This document shows, piece by piece, positions 23,567-32,103 of a stretch of 64,000 bases of DNA. Numbering within the stretch: the stretch's first letter is position 1; the number at the start of each line of letters is the position of its first letter. Origin of the DNA: Siphonodentalium dalli (taxonomy: Eukaryota > Mollusca > Scaphopoda > Gadilida > Siphonodentaliidae); contig CP136069.1 in NCBI GenBank assembly GCA_032622095.1, positions 14,866,450-14,930,449 of the forward strand, given 5' to 3'. The translations under genes and the position numbers were made by a program. A model generated the notes under the pieces. The model was not told the DNA's origin and searched no databases. It worked only from the letters and a program-made list of their open reading frames with translations.

Positions 23567-24014
23567 TTACACTGGTGTAAATATTTCCCATAGGCTTCAA
23601 TGTTAACGTTTGTTGATCTGCATCAGAGGTCAAATGGAAACTGTTCAAACTGCCTTCGGATTATGTGAGCTTGACATCTGTGGAAACTTTTCCAATAAAA
23701 AAATCAACACCGTCTAGCAGGGAATCCACTTCAAATTTTCGTTTTTTCATAACTAGGGTCAGTTCCGCACTAAAAAAATATTGTCATTTTTTCAATCACA
23801 CTTAAAATTTCTAAACAGCCACAACAGACTTCACCTTTAATGAATGGGCCTCTTGGCAAATGAAGTTTGTGGGAGAATGATTCCTTGAATTTTTGTCAAC
23901 AGTTTACATTTAATTCATGCAACCAATCACAGCCCAGAGTGTTTTAACTGTGAAACTCTATACTCCTCCCGCAACCGCAGGGGGGTGCTGCCTATAGTAT
24001 TTACACCAGTGTAA
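23567..24014. mobile_element. Inverted-repeat element with TTACACTGGTGTAAATA ends
   Basis: The left end TTACACTGGTGTAAATA (23567) is mirrored by TATTTACACCAGTGTAA ending at 24014. An inner CCATAGGC/GCCTATAG box extends the similarity. The first 191 bp recur almost unchanged at 28009-28199. The outermost 14 bp at the right are shared with the left end of the 24001-28022 transposon, so the two elements abut or overlap. It is non-coding. Confidence 0.6.
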
Positions 24015-24899
24015 CATAAAGGGCCATGTGGCCTTTCTTCATATTTTTTGTGCATAACCCATTGTGAACCTTGATATATACCTATAATTATTAAACTGAT
24101 GTTGTTTTTAAAAAATGTGTTTTTAATGCCATGTGACCCTTTAATTGAAACCCACCCAATAATACACCAATTCAGAATAAAAAGCCAAAATGCAGGTTGG
24201 ATTTGAGTTTAATTTAATAATATGAGGCATCTAATAAAGCATGAGAAGTTATACCACATTAATTTGATCAGGTTTTCACTTGGCTTTCATCTGTTGTGTC
24301 CCATGAATTTAATTTCTCCACAGGAACAGATATGCACAGGTTTCATTTAACCCTATGCAAATCAGCTGCAGATTCACACAAAAAATGCCTTTACTTTGAA
24401 AAATAAATAGTGTGGAGGGTTCATTAGTCAGTAAACTTGGCATAATTTTGAAGAACAATTACAACTTGTCCCAAAATCAGAAAAATTAAGTGGAAAATTA
24501 TTTAAACAATGAGCTCAGACAAGGGTGTTTTAACCCTGGGTCAGGTGAATTTTCCTGATTGAAAATGGTGCTAAAATTTGTAATGTCTGCTGCAATCCCA
24601 ATTAGAAGGAATCCTTAATCTATTGTCTCACAGTATCAAATGTCGTTAACTAACATTGGACAGGGGGTGCCAATGATGAGGTTATAATGACAACATGTTC
24701 CTTCAGCTGATAAAGTAGTAATATATCAACAGATAAGATGGCAGACATTTTCAAGCATCATTAATTTCAAAACTCCTTAAAAGCAAGGTGCTGATCTCAG
24801 AACGGTTAGTTGTCACCATTTCTCGAGACAAATAGTAAAATTCTGTTAATGTGACAGAGTTGTTGAGTGGATTTTGGAATTTGTGAGGACTGTGAGACA

Positions 24900-27506
24900 A
24901 TGAAGTTTACATTTGATAATCCCCTCAGATTCAAACCAGGACACAAACAGTTGTATAAAGCCAACCGACAACCATATGTGAATAACAGAGTAGTGAAACA
25001 TTTACGCAAAAGAACGATCATTACATCACTGGACATTCTCGAAAAGCCAAACTCTGTGAGAGCACATCAAACTCGGTCTGCTGCAAACAGTCTTAATCCA
25101 AGAGGGAAGGGTCAATCTGACAACAAAGAGCCTGAAAGAAAAAATGAAAGGTAAACATCTCTCTCACAATATTCCATGCGACAAACAATGTTATATGCAT
25201 GTTCTTTTCATCATATAGATAAGAAATAGGGGGGGGGGGGGTATGAAATTCAGCATTATAATATCAATAAACTAAACATATATTTGATCTTCTGAAATCA
25301 AGTGTATGACTTTAAAATCTTTTTTCAAAATCTTGGCTGTGTCCTCCTGCATGACAAAAAAAATTAATTTGACATGCCCCATACTTCTCTGTGTGCAGGA
25401 AATGATTTGAAAACTGTACCCTGAGTCAAAACACAGGTTTTCAGCCTAATAATTTGCAGATAGAGTTACTCCCCTTATTCTGTTCATATGAATTGGGTCA
25501 CTAATTGCAAACAGCACAGGTATAACATTGCTTTGCATGCAGATATATATAAATTAAATTGCAGCACTGTGAGTGCGTTAGTTTACTATGCATTCAAAGG
25601 ACTGTTTGGAGCAGGCAGTGTTTTTAAAGAAAAAAAATATCTCACAGTTAGACCGATATGTATGTACCTTTAATATATATGGTTCAAAGAGTAAAATTTA
25701 GGATTTTAATTTTTAATTTTCAGAAATGATAGCCCAGACAAGAGATGTGTCAGTGGTTGGCAACGCGAATGCGGATCGAACAGGGTGGTCAATATACGCC
25801 GAAATGCGATGATGTGGAACTCTTCCTTCGAAAAACATAAGGCATATAAACCCACGTGTACAGGATTCCTATACTGGGACATGAACGCTGAGGAAATTCG
25901 TGGAATTGGATGTAGAGAGAAAATGATTTGCACGTGTTGTGATTTTAGATCTGAAATTTACAACCTGTATGATGAAATTATAACAGGGAACCGTGGCAGG
26001 AGACCAGCAAAACCAAATGTTGGACTTTCAGTCGGATTATCTAAAACACCCATTGCAGCAGGAGGATTCAGACGCATATGTGCAAGTGCTAATATTCCCC
26101 CGCCAGCCGAAAAGTCAATTCAGAGCACAGCAAATAAAAGTTTACCAAAAATTGTGGAAATAAATAAAAAGGATCTCCGAGAAAGACGTTCGAAACTCAT
26201 ACATAAACAACAAACTGACGGAAAGAAGAGTCCACATATCATCGACGCACAGGCAGATGGACTTTATAATAATCCGATTTATTCTGGGAGTGGCAGAAAC
26301 CCATTTCAACCAAGCACTCAAGTTATATACAGTGTTGTTGAAAATCTAACGCCGTCACATGACATTATTGGACTTGTGGTGCACAACAAGCTTTGTTCGA
26401 AACGCAAACACCTGAATAAATGTGATAATCACACATGTGGGAAAGACTGTTTCGCAACGATTCCATTTGAGAAGAGCATCGGCGATGAGAGAACATGGGC
26501 GAAAGAAGCATTTGGTGAAATGAAAACCACTAGCAATATCGAGATTGGTCACCTTGTTACTGATCCCGATGCAGCGGGCTTCAAAGGCTGTGAGGATCTC
26601 TATGACGAAGGAGCAACAGCGACCAGACCAACTCATCAACTGGACTCAGCTCATGTCTCGAGAAACCATCGGAAATTCATCAAAAACCATAAGACGCTGC
26701 CAACTCTCATCGCTGGACCTGACCTAAAAAGCAAATCAAAACTGATAAATAAACTCGCAATGAACATTTCTGATCGATGTCAGGGTGAATTGACATCTGC
26801 GGGAAAGCATTTCAAAGCCAACGCTGAAGGAATGAAGAAACATTTACTGAATGTGAAGGAAGCAATAGTGAAGTGTTTCCAAAACTCCCATGTTATGTGT
26901 AAAAAATACTCATATCTGTGCAAGGGAACGAAAAAATCCAACTGGATCGTTAAAAATGAAACTGTGCTAGGACCCAAATTTACGATCAATAAAACTTCGG
27001 ACTGTTCGGATATTCTCACGGAGTGTGTTAACTACAGACTGTGTCCACAAATGATTGACAAGACTTTTCTTGGCATGAACACGCAAAAAGCCGAGGCATT
27101 CAACAGAGCAATTCGGGTATCTCTGCCCAAAAATGTGACATTTACCCGAAATGTTAGTGGGCGTGCACATTCAGCTTGCCATTCCACAAATGTAGGCTGT
27201 GGGAATTCCATATCTGTGTTGTGTAAAGAACTTGATTGTGAGATTCACCCAAGATCAAAAGTGTCCAAAAGACTTGCAGCAGTGCAGAAGGCTGGAAATG
27301 ACTTGAGATCATATAAAATGACCAAAAAGTCCAAACGGGCAAGAGTGGACAGGAGGGCAAAGTTATATGGTCTCTACGACAAACATAGTGAGGAAATTGC
27401 CTATCAGAAGGATATCATGATTCCACCTGAAGCATGTCCCAAACAGTTAAAGGAACACACATACACTAAGTCATCCAAGTGGAAAAGGGTTAAACCAAGG
27501 AGGTGA
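24900..27506 (+). CDS. Mutator-like DDE transposase, two exons
   Basis: Exon 1 runs 24900-25150 and exon 2 runs 25724-27506. The donor AAAG|GTAAAC and the acceptor TTTTCAG|A leave the frame intact, giving a predicted 677 residues. No earlier in-frame ATG exists after the stop at 24864. Candidate catalytic residues are D258 (in IIDAQADG), D364 or D366 (in VTDPDAAG) and E541 (in NTQKAEAFNRA), with a conserved-type LDSAH at about 391-394. A Cys-rich region (C-x5-C-x-CC) near 147-156 may bind zinc, and the C-terminus is rich in Lys/Arg. The D...TD-x-D...NTQ-x-x-E-x-x-NR pattern matches the Mutator-like transposase family I know from cnidarian and mollusc gene models; Kolobok is an alternative label. 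It would cut and join the transposon ends. The frame is fully open, so the copy may be recent or active. Confidence 0.7.
25151..25723 (+). other. Intron of the transposase gene
   Basis: It begins GTAAAC and ends TTTTTAATTTTCAG. It contains a 13-base G run at 25229-25241. Splicing here joins AG|A to make one Arg codon and keeps the frame. Confidence 0.65.
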
Positions 27507-27526
27507 AATGTACCTTTCTCTTTAAC

Positions 27527-27925
27527 TCAAATCAGACAAAAGGGTCTATGTGCCCTAGTGCAACATTTCTGTCCCTCGCAATGGCGTCGTTCAACATTTT
27601 TTTCATGGCTTTCCATAACAATGTGGTCGGGATTTACACATGTCTTCCTATGGCATATGTGACTAAGTTCGAGGCTGCCAGGGTAATAGGCGGGTGGAGA
27701 CATCGCGAGTCTGTGTTTTATGACGAATGCTATTCGGTGGACACCCCAATCCTTTCTCGGCTGACCAGGCTCAGAATTATTACTCGACGGGAACTTCACA
27801 TATAAATATCCATAACCGTCCTTTCTTGTCCGACCTGTCCAAACGCGACAGTCGAACAACCCCTCAAATCTAGATTTTTCGGATAATTTCGCATTGTAAA
27901 AATCATAAAATTGACTCTCCTCCAT
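27527..27925 (-). CDS. His-Me finger (I-PpoI-type) endonuclease
   Basis: A 132-aa intact frame on the minus strand. All hallmark residues of the I-PpoI-type zinc-bound His-Me finger nuclease are present: C26 (DCRVWTG), then the core SHICHRKTC-VNPDH with H89 as candidate general base, zinc ligands C91, C96 and H101, and N110 as metal ligand nine residues after H101. A second zinc site is formed by C116, C121 or C122, H126 and C130. A GYGYLYV strand precedes the core, as in the family. I-PpoI is a homing endonuclease that makes double-strand cuts. This protein is similar or slightly shorter in length. The gene faces the transposase tail to tail with 20 bp between them, inside the same inverted ends, so it is likely cargo or a functional part of the transposon. 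Its target and role are unknown. Confidence 0.8.
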   Translation of the reverse strand: MEESQFYDFYNAKLSEKSRFEGLFDCRVWTGRTRKDGYGYLYVKFPSSNNSEPGQPRKDWGVHRIAFVIKHRLAMSPPAYYPGSLELSHICHRKTCVNPDHIVMESHEKNVERRHCEGQKCCTRAHRPFCLI

Positions 27926-28008
27926 GTTTATTCACTTGTATGACTTAAATGTGTGTTTAAAAATTGGATTTGGGACATGCTATCAGGAACTGGATAAATA
28001 CCTTTAGG

Positions 28009-28199
28009 TTACACTGGTGTAAATATTTCCCATAGGCTTCAATGTTAACGTTTGTTGATCTGCATCAGAGGTCAAATGGAAACTGTTCAAACTGCCTTCG
28101 GATTATGTGAGCTTGACATCTGTGGAAACTTACCCAATAAAAAAATCAACACCGTCTAGCAGGGAATCCACTTCAAATTTTCGTTTTTTCATAACACTC
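28009..28199. repeat. Partial copy of the 23567 element, direct orientation
   Basis: It repeats the first 191 bp of the 23567-24014 element with only about three base differences (for example TTACCCAATA in place of TTTTCCAATA), then stops at TTCATAAC. Together the two copies bracket the transposon as direct repeats. Confidence 0.8.
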
Positions 28200-28546
28200 T
28201 AATTTATTACTCCGATCCTAGTAATTTACTATCGCCAAGGGATGGGTTAAACATCTGTCAATCGTGATCGGCCTCTCATTTTCTGTTGCTGATATATTGT
28301 CACTGTTGGGTATATATGTGTACAGGAATCAGCTGTAATGTCATGGCTGGGGGTTATGAGTATGCAGCGAGTGGCTCAATTATCATGCGTGATGTCTATA
28401 TGCTAGTCTGGAATGTACAGATGATCATGTGTGAAGGGTATTGGTATATACATCCAATGGTAGGGTGTATATATATACCTGGAGTGAATATATTGTCAAG
28501 TGCGGGATGTGTGTCAAAGCCCGGACGAAGTCGGGTCACCTTCTAG
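28200..28546 (+). mobile_element. Helitron-like 3' end fragment
   Basis: The segment ends with a short hairpin GCCCGGACGAAGTCGGG, a 9-bp gap, and CTAG at 28543-28546, followed by T. A hairpin shortly before a terminal CTRR and insertion before T are the known features of Helitron 3' ends. The body before it has no recognised content. Confidence 0.5.
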
Positions 28547-29470
28547 TCTATTATATATTTTTGAAAGATCTGTGTGTGTGTGTGTGTGTGTGTGTATCTC
28601 TCTGTGTGTAATCGATGGACTCAAAAACGGCTAAGCCAATTTCGATGACACTTGGTATGTGGGTTTTTTTTTCGGGCCACGAGTAACATAGGCCTATTTA
28701 TTTGTTCGTGCGAGGTCAACTTTTCACGTGCCGAGGTCAAATCTGTTTTTACGCCGTTTTGCGCTAATATATTTCAGTTCGGTGCTCACAAATCGATTCG
28801 ATATAGCGCGAATAATAAATTGCCAGCCATATAATCTGCACGGTTAGAATCTGTGTGGCTTCATCTTTCCAACGATATATAATATGTATGTATCCGTTTT
28901 AGTTATCTGCCTCAATTATTAAGAAGAAGTGGTACGATCTTCTATCAGGGTAAAAACAATGCGTAACTTCTATGACGTCGTTATAGTTCATAACGTTAGA
29001 TCGCGTTAACGCTCAACCGGCCGATGCATTTGACTGTTTCAGACGCCTTGGCGATATCTCGGGCACCGATGGTAATTTATCTTTATGTTGAAACTTGATA
29101 ATTAATGTGTATATGAGGCGCGTTTATATACTTCAGTGGAAATCAAATCGGGTTAAACTGGCGGATTTTTACGGACGAAAGTTGATGCATAGGGTATCTC
29201 GGTATCCGCTGGGCCGATTTCCCGGTAACCGCTGGGCCGATTTCCACCATTTTTTGGGTATTGGTGTTTGACCCCACCTGATATTGACGTTCAAAATGGT
29301 CAATTCAAGGTCAAATCGGGTAAAACCGGATGGATTTCGACGGGTACTTTTGTCGGGTACTTTTGTTCGGGCACTTGTTTTGAACGGGTCAAATCGTGAC
29401 CCCAGTTGACCTTGGCCTTCAAGATAGACAATTCAATGTAAAAGCCCGGACGAAGTCGGGTCACCTTCTA

Positions 29471-29471
<1 letters not shown>
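28547..29471 (+). mobile_element. Non-autonomous Helitron-like unit
   Basis: It starts TCTATTATATATTTTTGAAA directly after the preceding CTAG and ends with the same GCCCGGACGAAGTCGGG hairpin and CTAG at 29471, so it is joined head to tail with the previous 3' end. A TG microsatellite lies at 28571-28595. The interior carries CAATTCAAGGTCAAATCGGG, a block also present in the 40-42 kb units. No Rep/helicase gene is encoded. Confidence 0.5.

Positions 29472-29529
<58 letters not shown>
29472..29529. repeat. AT dinucleotide microsatellite
   Basis: An uninterrupted TA run at the centre of the large inverted repeat. Confidence 0.9.
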
Positions 29530-29531
<2 letters not shown>

Positions 29532-30168
29532 CGATTTGACCTTTTAACCCGATTTGATTTCCACTCAAGTATATAAACGCGCCACATTTACACACGCTCA
29601 TTAATTATCAAGTTTCAACGTAAAGATAAATTACCATCGGTGCCCGATATATCGCCAAGACGTCTGAAACAGTCAAATGCATCAGCCGGTTGAGCGTTAA
29701 CGTGATCTAACGTTATGAACTCTAACGACGTCATAGAAGTTACGCATTGTTTTTACCCTGATAGAAGATCGTACCAATTCTTCTTAATAATTGAGGCAGA
29801 TAACTAAAACGGATACATACATATTATATATCGTTGGAAAGAGGAAACACGAAAGATTATCATAGTGTCATTATTATGACTGGCATGTTATTATTCGCGC
29901 TGTTTCGAATCGATTTGTAAGCACCGAACACAAATGAAAGTCCCGTAACACAGCGTAAAAACAGATCTGACCTCGGCACGTGAAAAGTTGACTTCGCACG
30001 GACAAATTAATAGGCCTATGTTACTCCTGACCCGAAAATACACCCACATACCAAGTGTCATCGAAATTGGCTCAGCCATTTTCGAGTCCATCGATTACAG
30101 ACAGACAGACACACACACACACACATACACACACATACCCACACACACACACACACACACACACATAT
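29530..30168 (-). mobile_element. Inverted partial copy of the Helitron-like unit
   Basis: Read on the minus strand, this copies 28571 to about 29165 of the unit on the left. It includes the TG/AC microsatellite (30109-30164), GTAATCGATGGACTC, TGACACTTGGTATGTGGGT and the TCTGTTTTTACGC block. The two arms of roughly 550-600 bp can form a large cruciform around the AT run. Confidence 0.65.
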
Positions 30169-30179
30169 CTTCCAAAATA

Positions 30180-30887
30180 TGTGCCAAGACAACCACAGGG
30201 ACATAACTTTCAACCCGGGAAGAAGATAGGAAATCTCTGTCAGAGGGGCGCTCGATTACCACACATATCAGCGTCGCTGTTGACCACATCTAGATCACAA
30301 AAGTACTGAGCACCAAATCGAATTAGCGAGCGTCCATGATGATTTGTGGAGTAAACAGAAACGGTCTTGAGGATTAAGCAAGGCCAGATGTATCGCCTAG
30401 AAAAGCTACTGAACCCAGAAGAGTTAATAGGACCCATGGGGAGATGACGATAACTCAATTACCCTAAGTACGATGAACCGACGCGCCGTGAAAATACACA
30501 TGGCCGTCATTAGCAGACACTGGGTATTTTAGGAAGAAGCAAACCGACATCCACAGACAGTTCTAACCAGCAACCCTATAGTAACAACGAATTCTCGGAC
30601 GCGTGGAAAAGCAGTGTGGAGAAATGGACGAGAATACAAGGTAAACATTATGTGCCGACGGAGGAAGAAGAAGAGCAGACGACAGGAAGACGAACTCGAC
30701 CGGAACTCAACCGAGTAGAAGACAAGCAGACACACCCAACCTATGAAGACGGAAGAAGACCCGAAACCAAGCAGACGACAGGAAGAGAAACCCAGATGCC
30801 GATGATTGAACATTATTGACTTTGTTATATATAAATAATCAAACAGTTCTGATAGCATTAAGAGTTATATGTACCCGTATTGGCACA
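30180..30887 (+). repeat. 5' LTR
   Basis: It begins TGTGCCAA and ends TTGGCACA, an 8-bp perfect inverted terminal repeat of the TG...CA type. A TATATATAAATA box is at about 30824-30837, close to the 3' end. Confidence 0.92.
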
Positions 30888-30898
30888 TATCTCTTAAC

Positions 30899-30919
30899 TG
30901 GTGCCTTCGAGCCAGGATC
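30899..30919 (+). promoter_or_regulatory. Probable primer-binding site (tRNA-Tyr-like)
   Basis: TGGTGCCTTCGAGCC, 11 bp after the LTR, resembles the complement of the 3' end of eukaryotic tRNA-Tyr (TGGTCCTTCGAGCC) with one extra G. Eleven bases is a fairly long spacing for a primer-binding site. Confidence 0.45.
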
Positions 30920-31023
30920 TGAACGCTAATCACAGACACAACGTGAAGCCAGAAGAGGAACAGTGTGCACAGAAACAGTGTGGGAAAATTCGCAAAACGT
31001 GAGTCTAATTGTTTATTATCATA

Positions 31024-32103
31024 ATGGCTACGCAACCGGCTGGTGTTCTTGCCCCATTGACAGAGTCTATCAATTCTCAAATTGCTGCAATGGCCATGTC
31101 TACGGTAACACAGGTAGTGACGTCATTTGACGGGGACCCCACGAAATACCACGGGTGGGTCAAGTCGATAGAAAAATGCGCGATCCTAACCGGCGCTAAC
31201 GAAGCAAAGAAGCCCTACATGGCATTCCAGAGCGCGACGGGCCCCGTATCAGATTTTTTACAAAGATATTTGGCCACGAATGCTAACGCCACGTGGCAAG
31301 ACACAAAAACTGAATTATCTAGTCGATTTGCCGAGATAAATGACATTCAATTCGCTTTTTCAATGCTAAGAAAAATCAAGCAAAAACAAAACGAAAATTT
31401 ACATGTGCTTGCCGAACGAATTTTGGAGATCGCGACGGTGGCATACCGAGAGCAAACCGGTGGGATCAACGCGGTTGAATGCCAACTCGTAGGGTTTTAT
31501 ATTGACGCTTTAAGAAGCGACAGTTTGAAAATGAAGTTGATCAGGGATGCGCCGAAGACACTGAAATTGGCAGCCGACATCACCATGCGGGAAATGGGGA
31601 TCCGACGGGTATTCAACCTACGAACGGGCCGCGAAAATTACAACGAAAACGAACCGGAAGCAATGGAAATCGATAGTTTCAGAAACAAACGCGCGAGAAC
31701 AACCTGCGATGTGTGCGCAAGCGATAATCACACGACCCGAGAACACAGATCACGCCCGAGACAGGTGCATGTCGATGCGGTGGTTAAACCACGAACGGTC
31801 GAATGTTGGACGTGTCAAGGTGATCATTTCGCTCGCGACTGCCCCTTTAAGACCGAAAACCGGAGGCACGTATCTTGCTGGGTTTGCGAAGGTAACCACT
31901 TAGCTAGAAATTGCCCCTCCAAATCCGGAGGTTCGAAGCAAAATCAATGGAACGCGCCGGTAACGCCACCTAGGGGAATCCGCCGAGATCAGCCGAACCG
32001 ATCACGTGACATATCCCATGATACACCGCGACACAGCCGGAGATATCCGACATTAAACGAACCGCCACGAATGATGACCCCGCCCACATATGCAAAAAAC
32101 TAA
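31024..32103 (+). CDS. gag: Gag polyprotein (capsid and nucleocapsid)
   Basis: It is 359 residues from the ATG at 31024, the first in this frame. Residues of about 35-200 form the Retrotrans_gag-type capsid region (FDGDPTKYHGWV near the start, then a W-x-D-x-K-x-E-L-x-x-R-F helix and an L-x-x-I-x-Q-x-x-x-E-x-x-x-x-F/L-A-E-R-I segment). Three zinc knuckles follow: one at C228 of C-x2-C-x4-H-x4-H form, and two at C261 and C285 of C-x2-C-x3-H-x4-C form. All three depart from the canonical C-x2-C-x4-H-x4-C. Gag packages element RNA into particles. It is homologous to the gag at 62644. The frame is intact and ends at a slippery site. Confidence 0.88.
   Translation: MATQPAGVLAPLTESINSQIAAMAMSTVTQVVTSFDGDPTKYHGWVKSIEKCAILTGANEAKKPYMAFQSATGPVSDFLQRYLATNANATWQDTKTELSSRFAEINDIQFAFSMLRKIKQKQNENLHVLAERILEIATVAYREQTGGINAVECQLVGFYIDALRSDSLKMKLIRDAPKTLKLAADITMREMGIRRVFNLRTGRENYNENEPEAMEIDSFRNKRARTTCDVCASDNHTTREHRSRPRQVHVDAVVKPRTVECWTCQGDHFARDCPFKTENRRHVSCWVCEGNHLARNCPSKSGGSKQNQWNAPVTPPRGIRRDQPNRSRDISHDTPRHSRRYPTLNEPPRMMTPPTYAKN
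32094..32100 (+). promoter_or_regulatory. -1 ribosomal frameshift site A AAA AAC
   Basis: The heptamer lies in the correct phase (AAA AAC in the gag frame) and directly precedes the gag stop TAA at 32101. A -1 slip enters the pol frame, which is open from here to 33659. A downstream stimulatory structure was not tested. Confidence 0.75.

Larger units (their letters stand above)
24001..28022. mobile_element. DNA transposon with transposase and opposite-strand homing-type endonuclease
   Basis: The left end TTACACCAGTGTAAC-A-TAAAGG (24001-24022) and the right end (28001-28022, reverse complement TTACACCAGTGTAAC-C-TAAAGG) are inverted repeats matching at 21 of 22 bases. Between them lie a two-exon transposase (plus) and a His-Me finger endonuclease gene (minus), tail to tail with 20 bp between stops. 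The first 14 bases of each end form a near-palindrome TTACACYRGTGTAA, which also marks the neighbouring 23567-24014 element and the 28009-28199 copy. I could not define an unambiguous target duplication. The borders are therefore inferred from the inverted repeats and the gene content. Confidence 0.6.

Noticed and set aside
27503-27805. Plus-strand 100-aa frame after the transposase
   Set aside because: It is the antisense shadow of the endonuclease gene, which has clear family motifs.
23567-28199. The 191-bp direct repeats as LTRs of a retroelement
   Set aside because: They do not have TG...CA ends, the enclosed genes are a DNA transposase and a nuclease, and inverted ends define a transposon inside.
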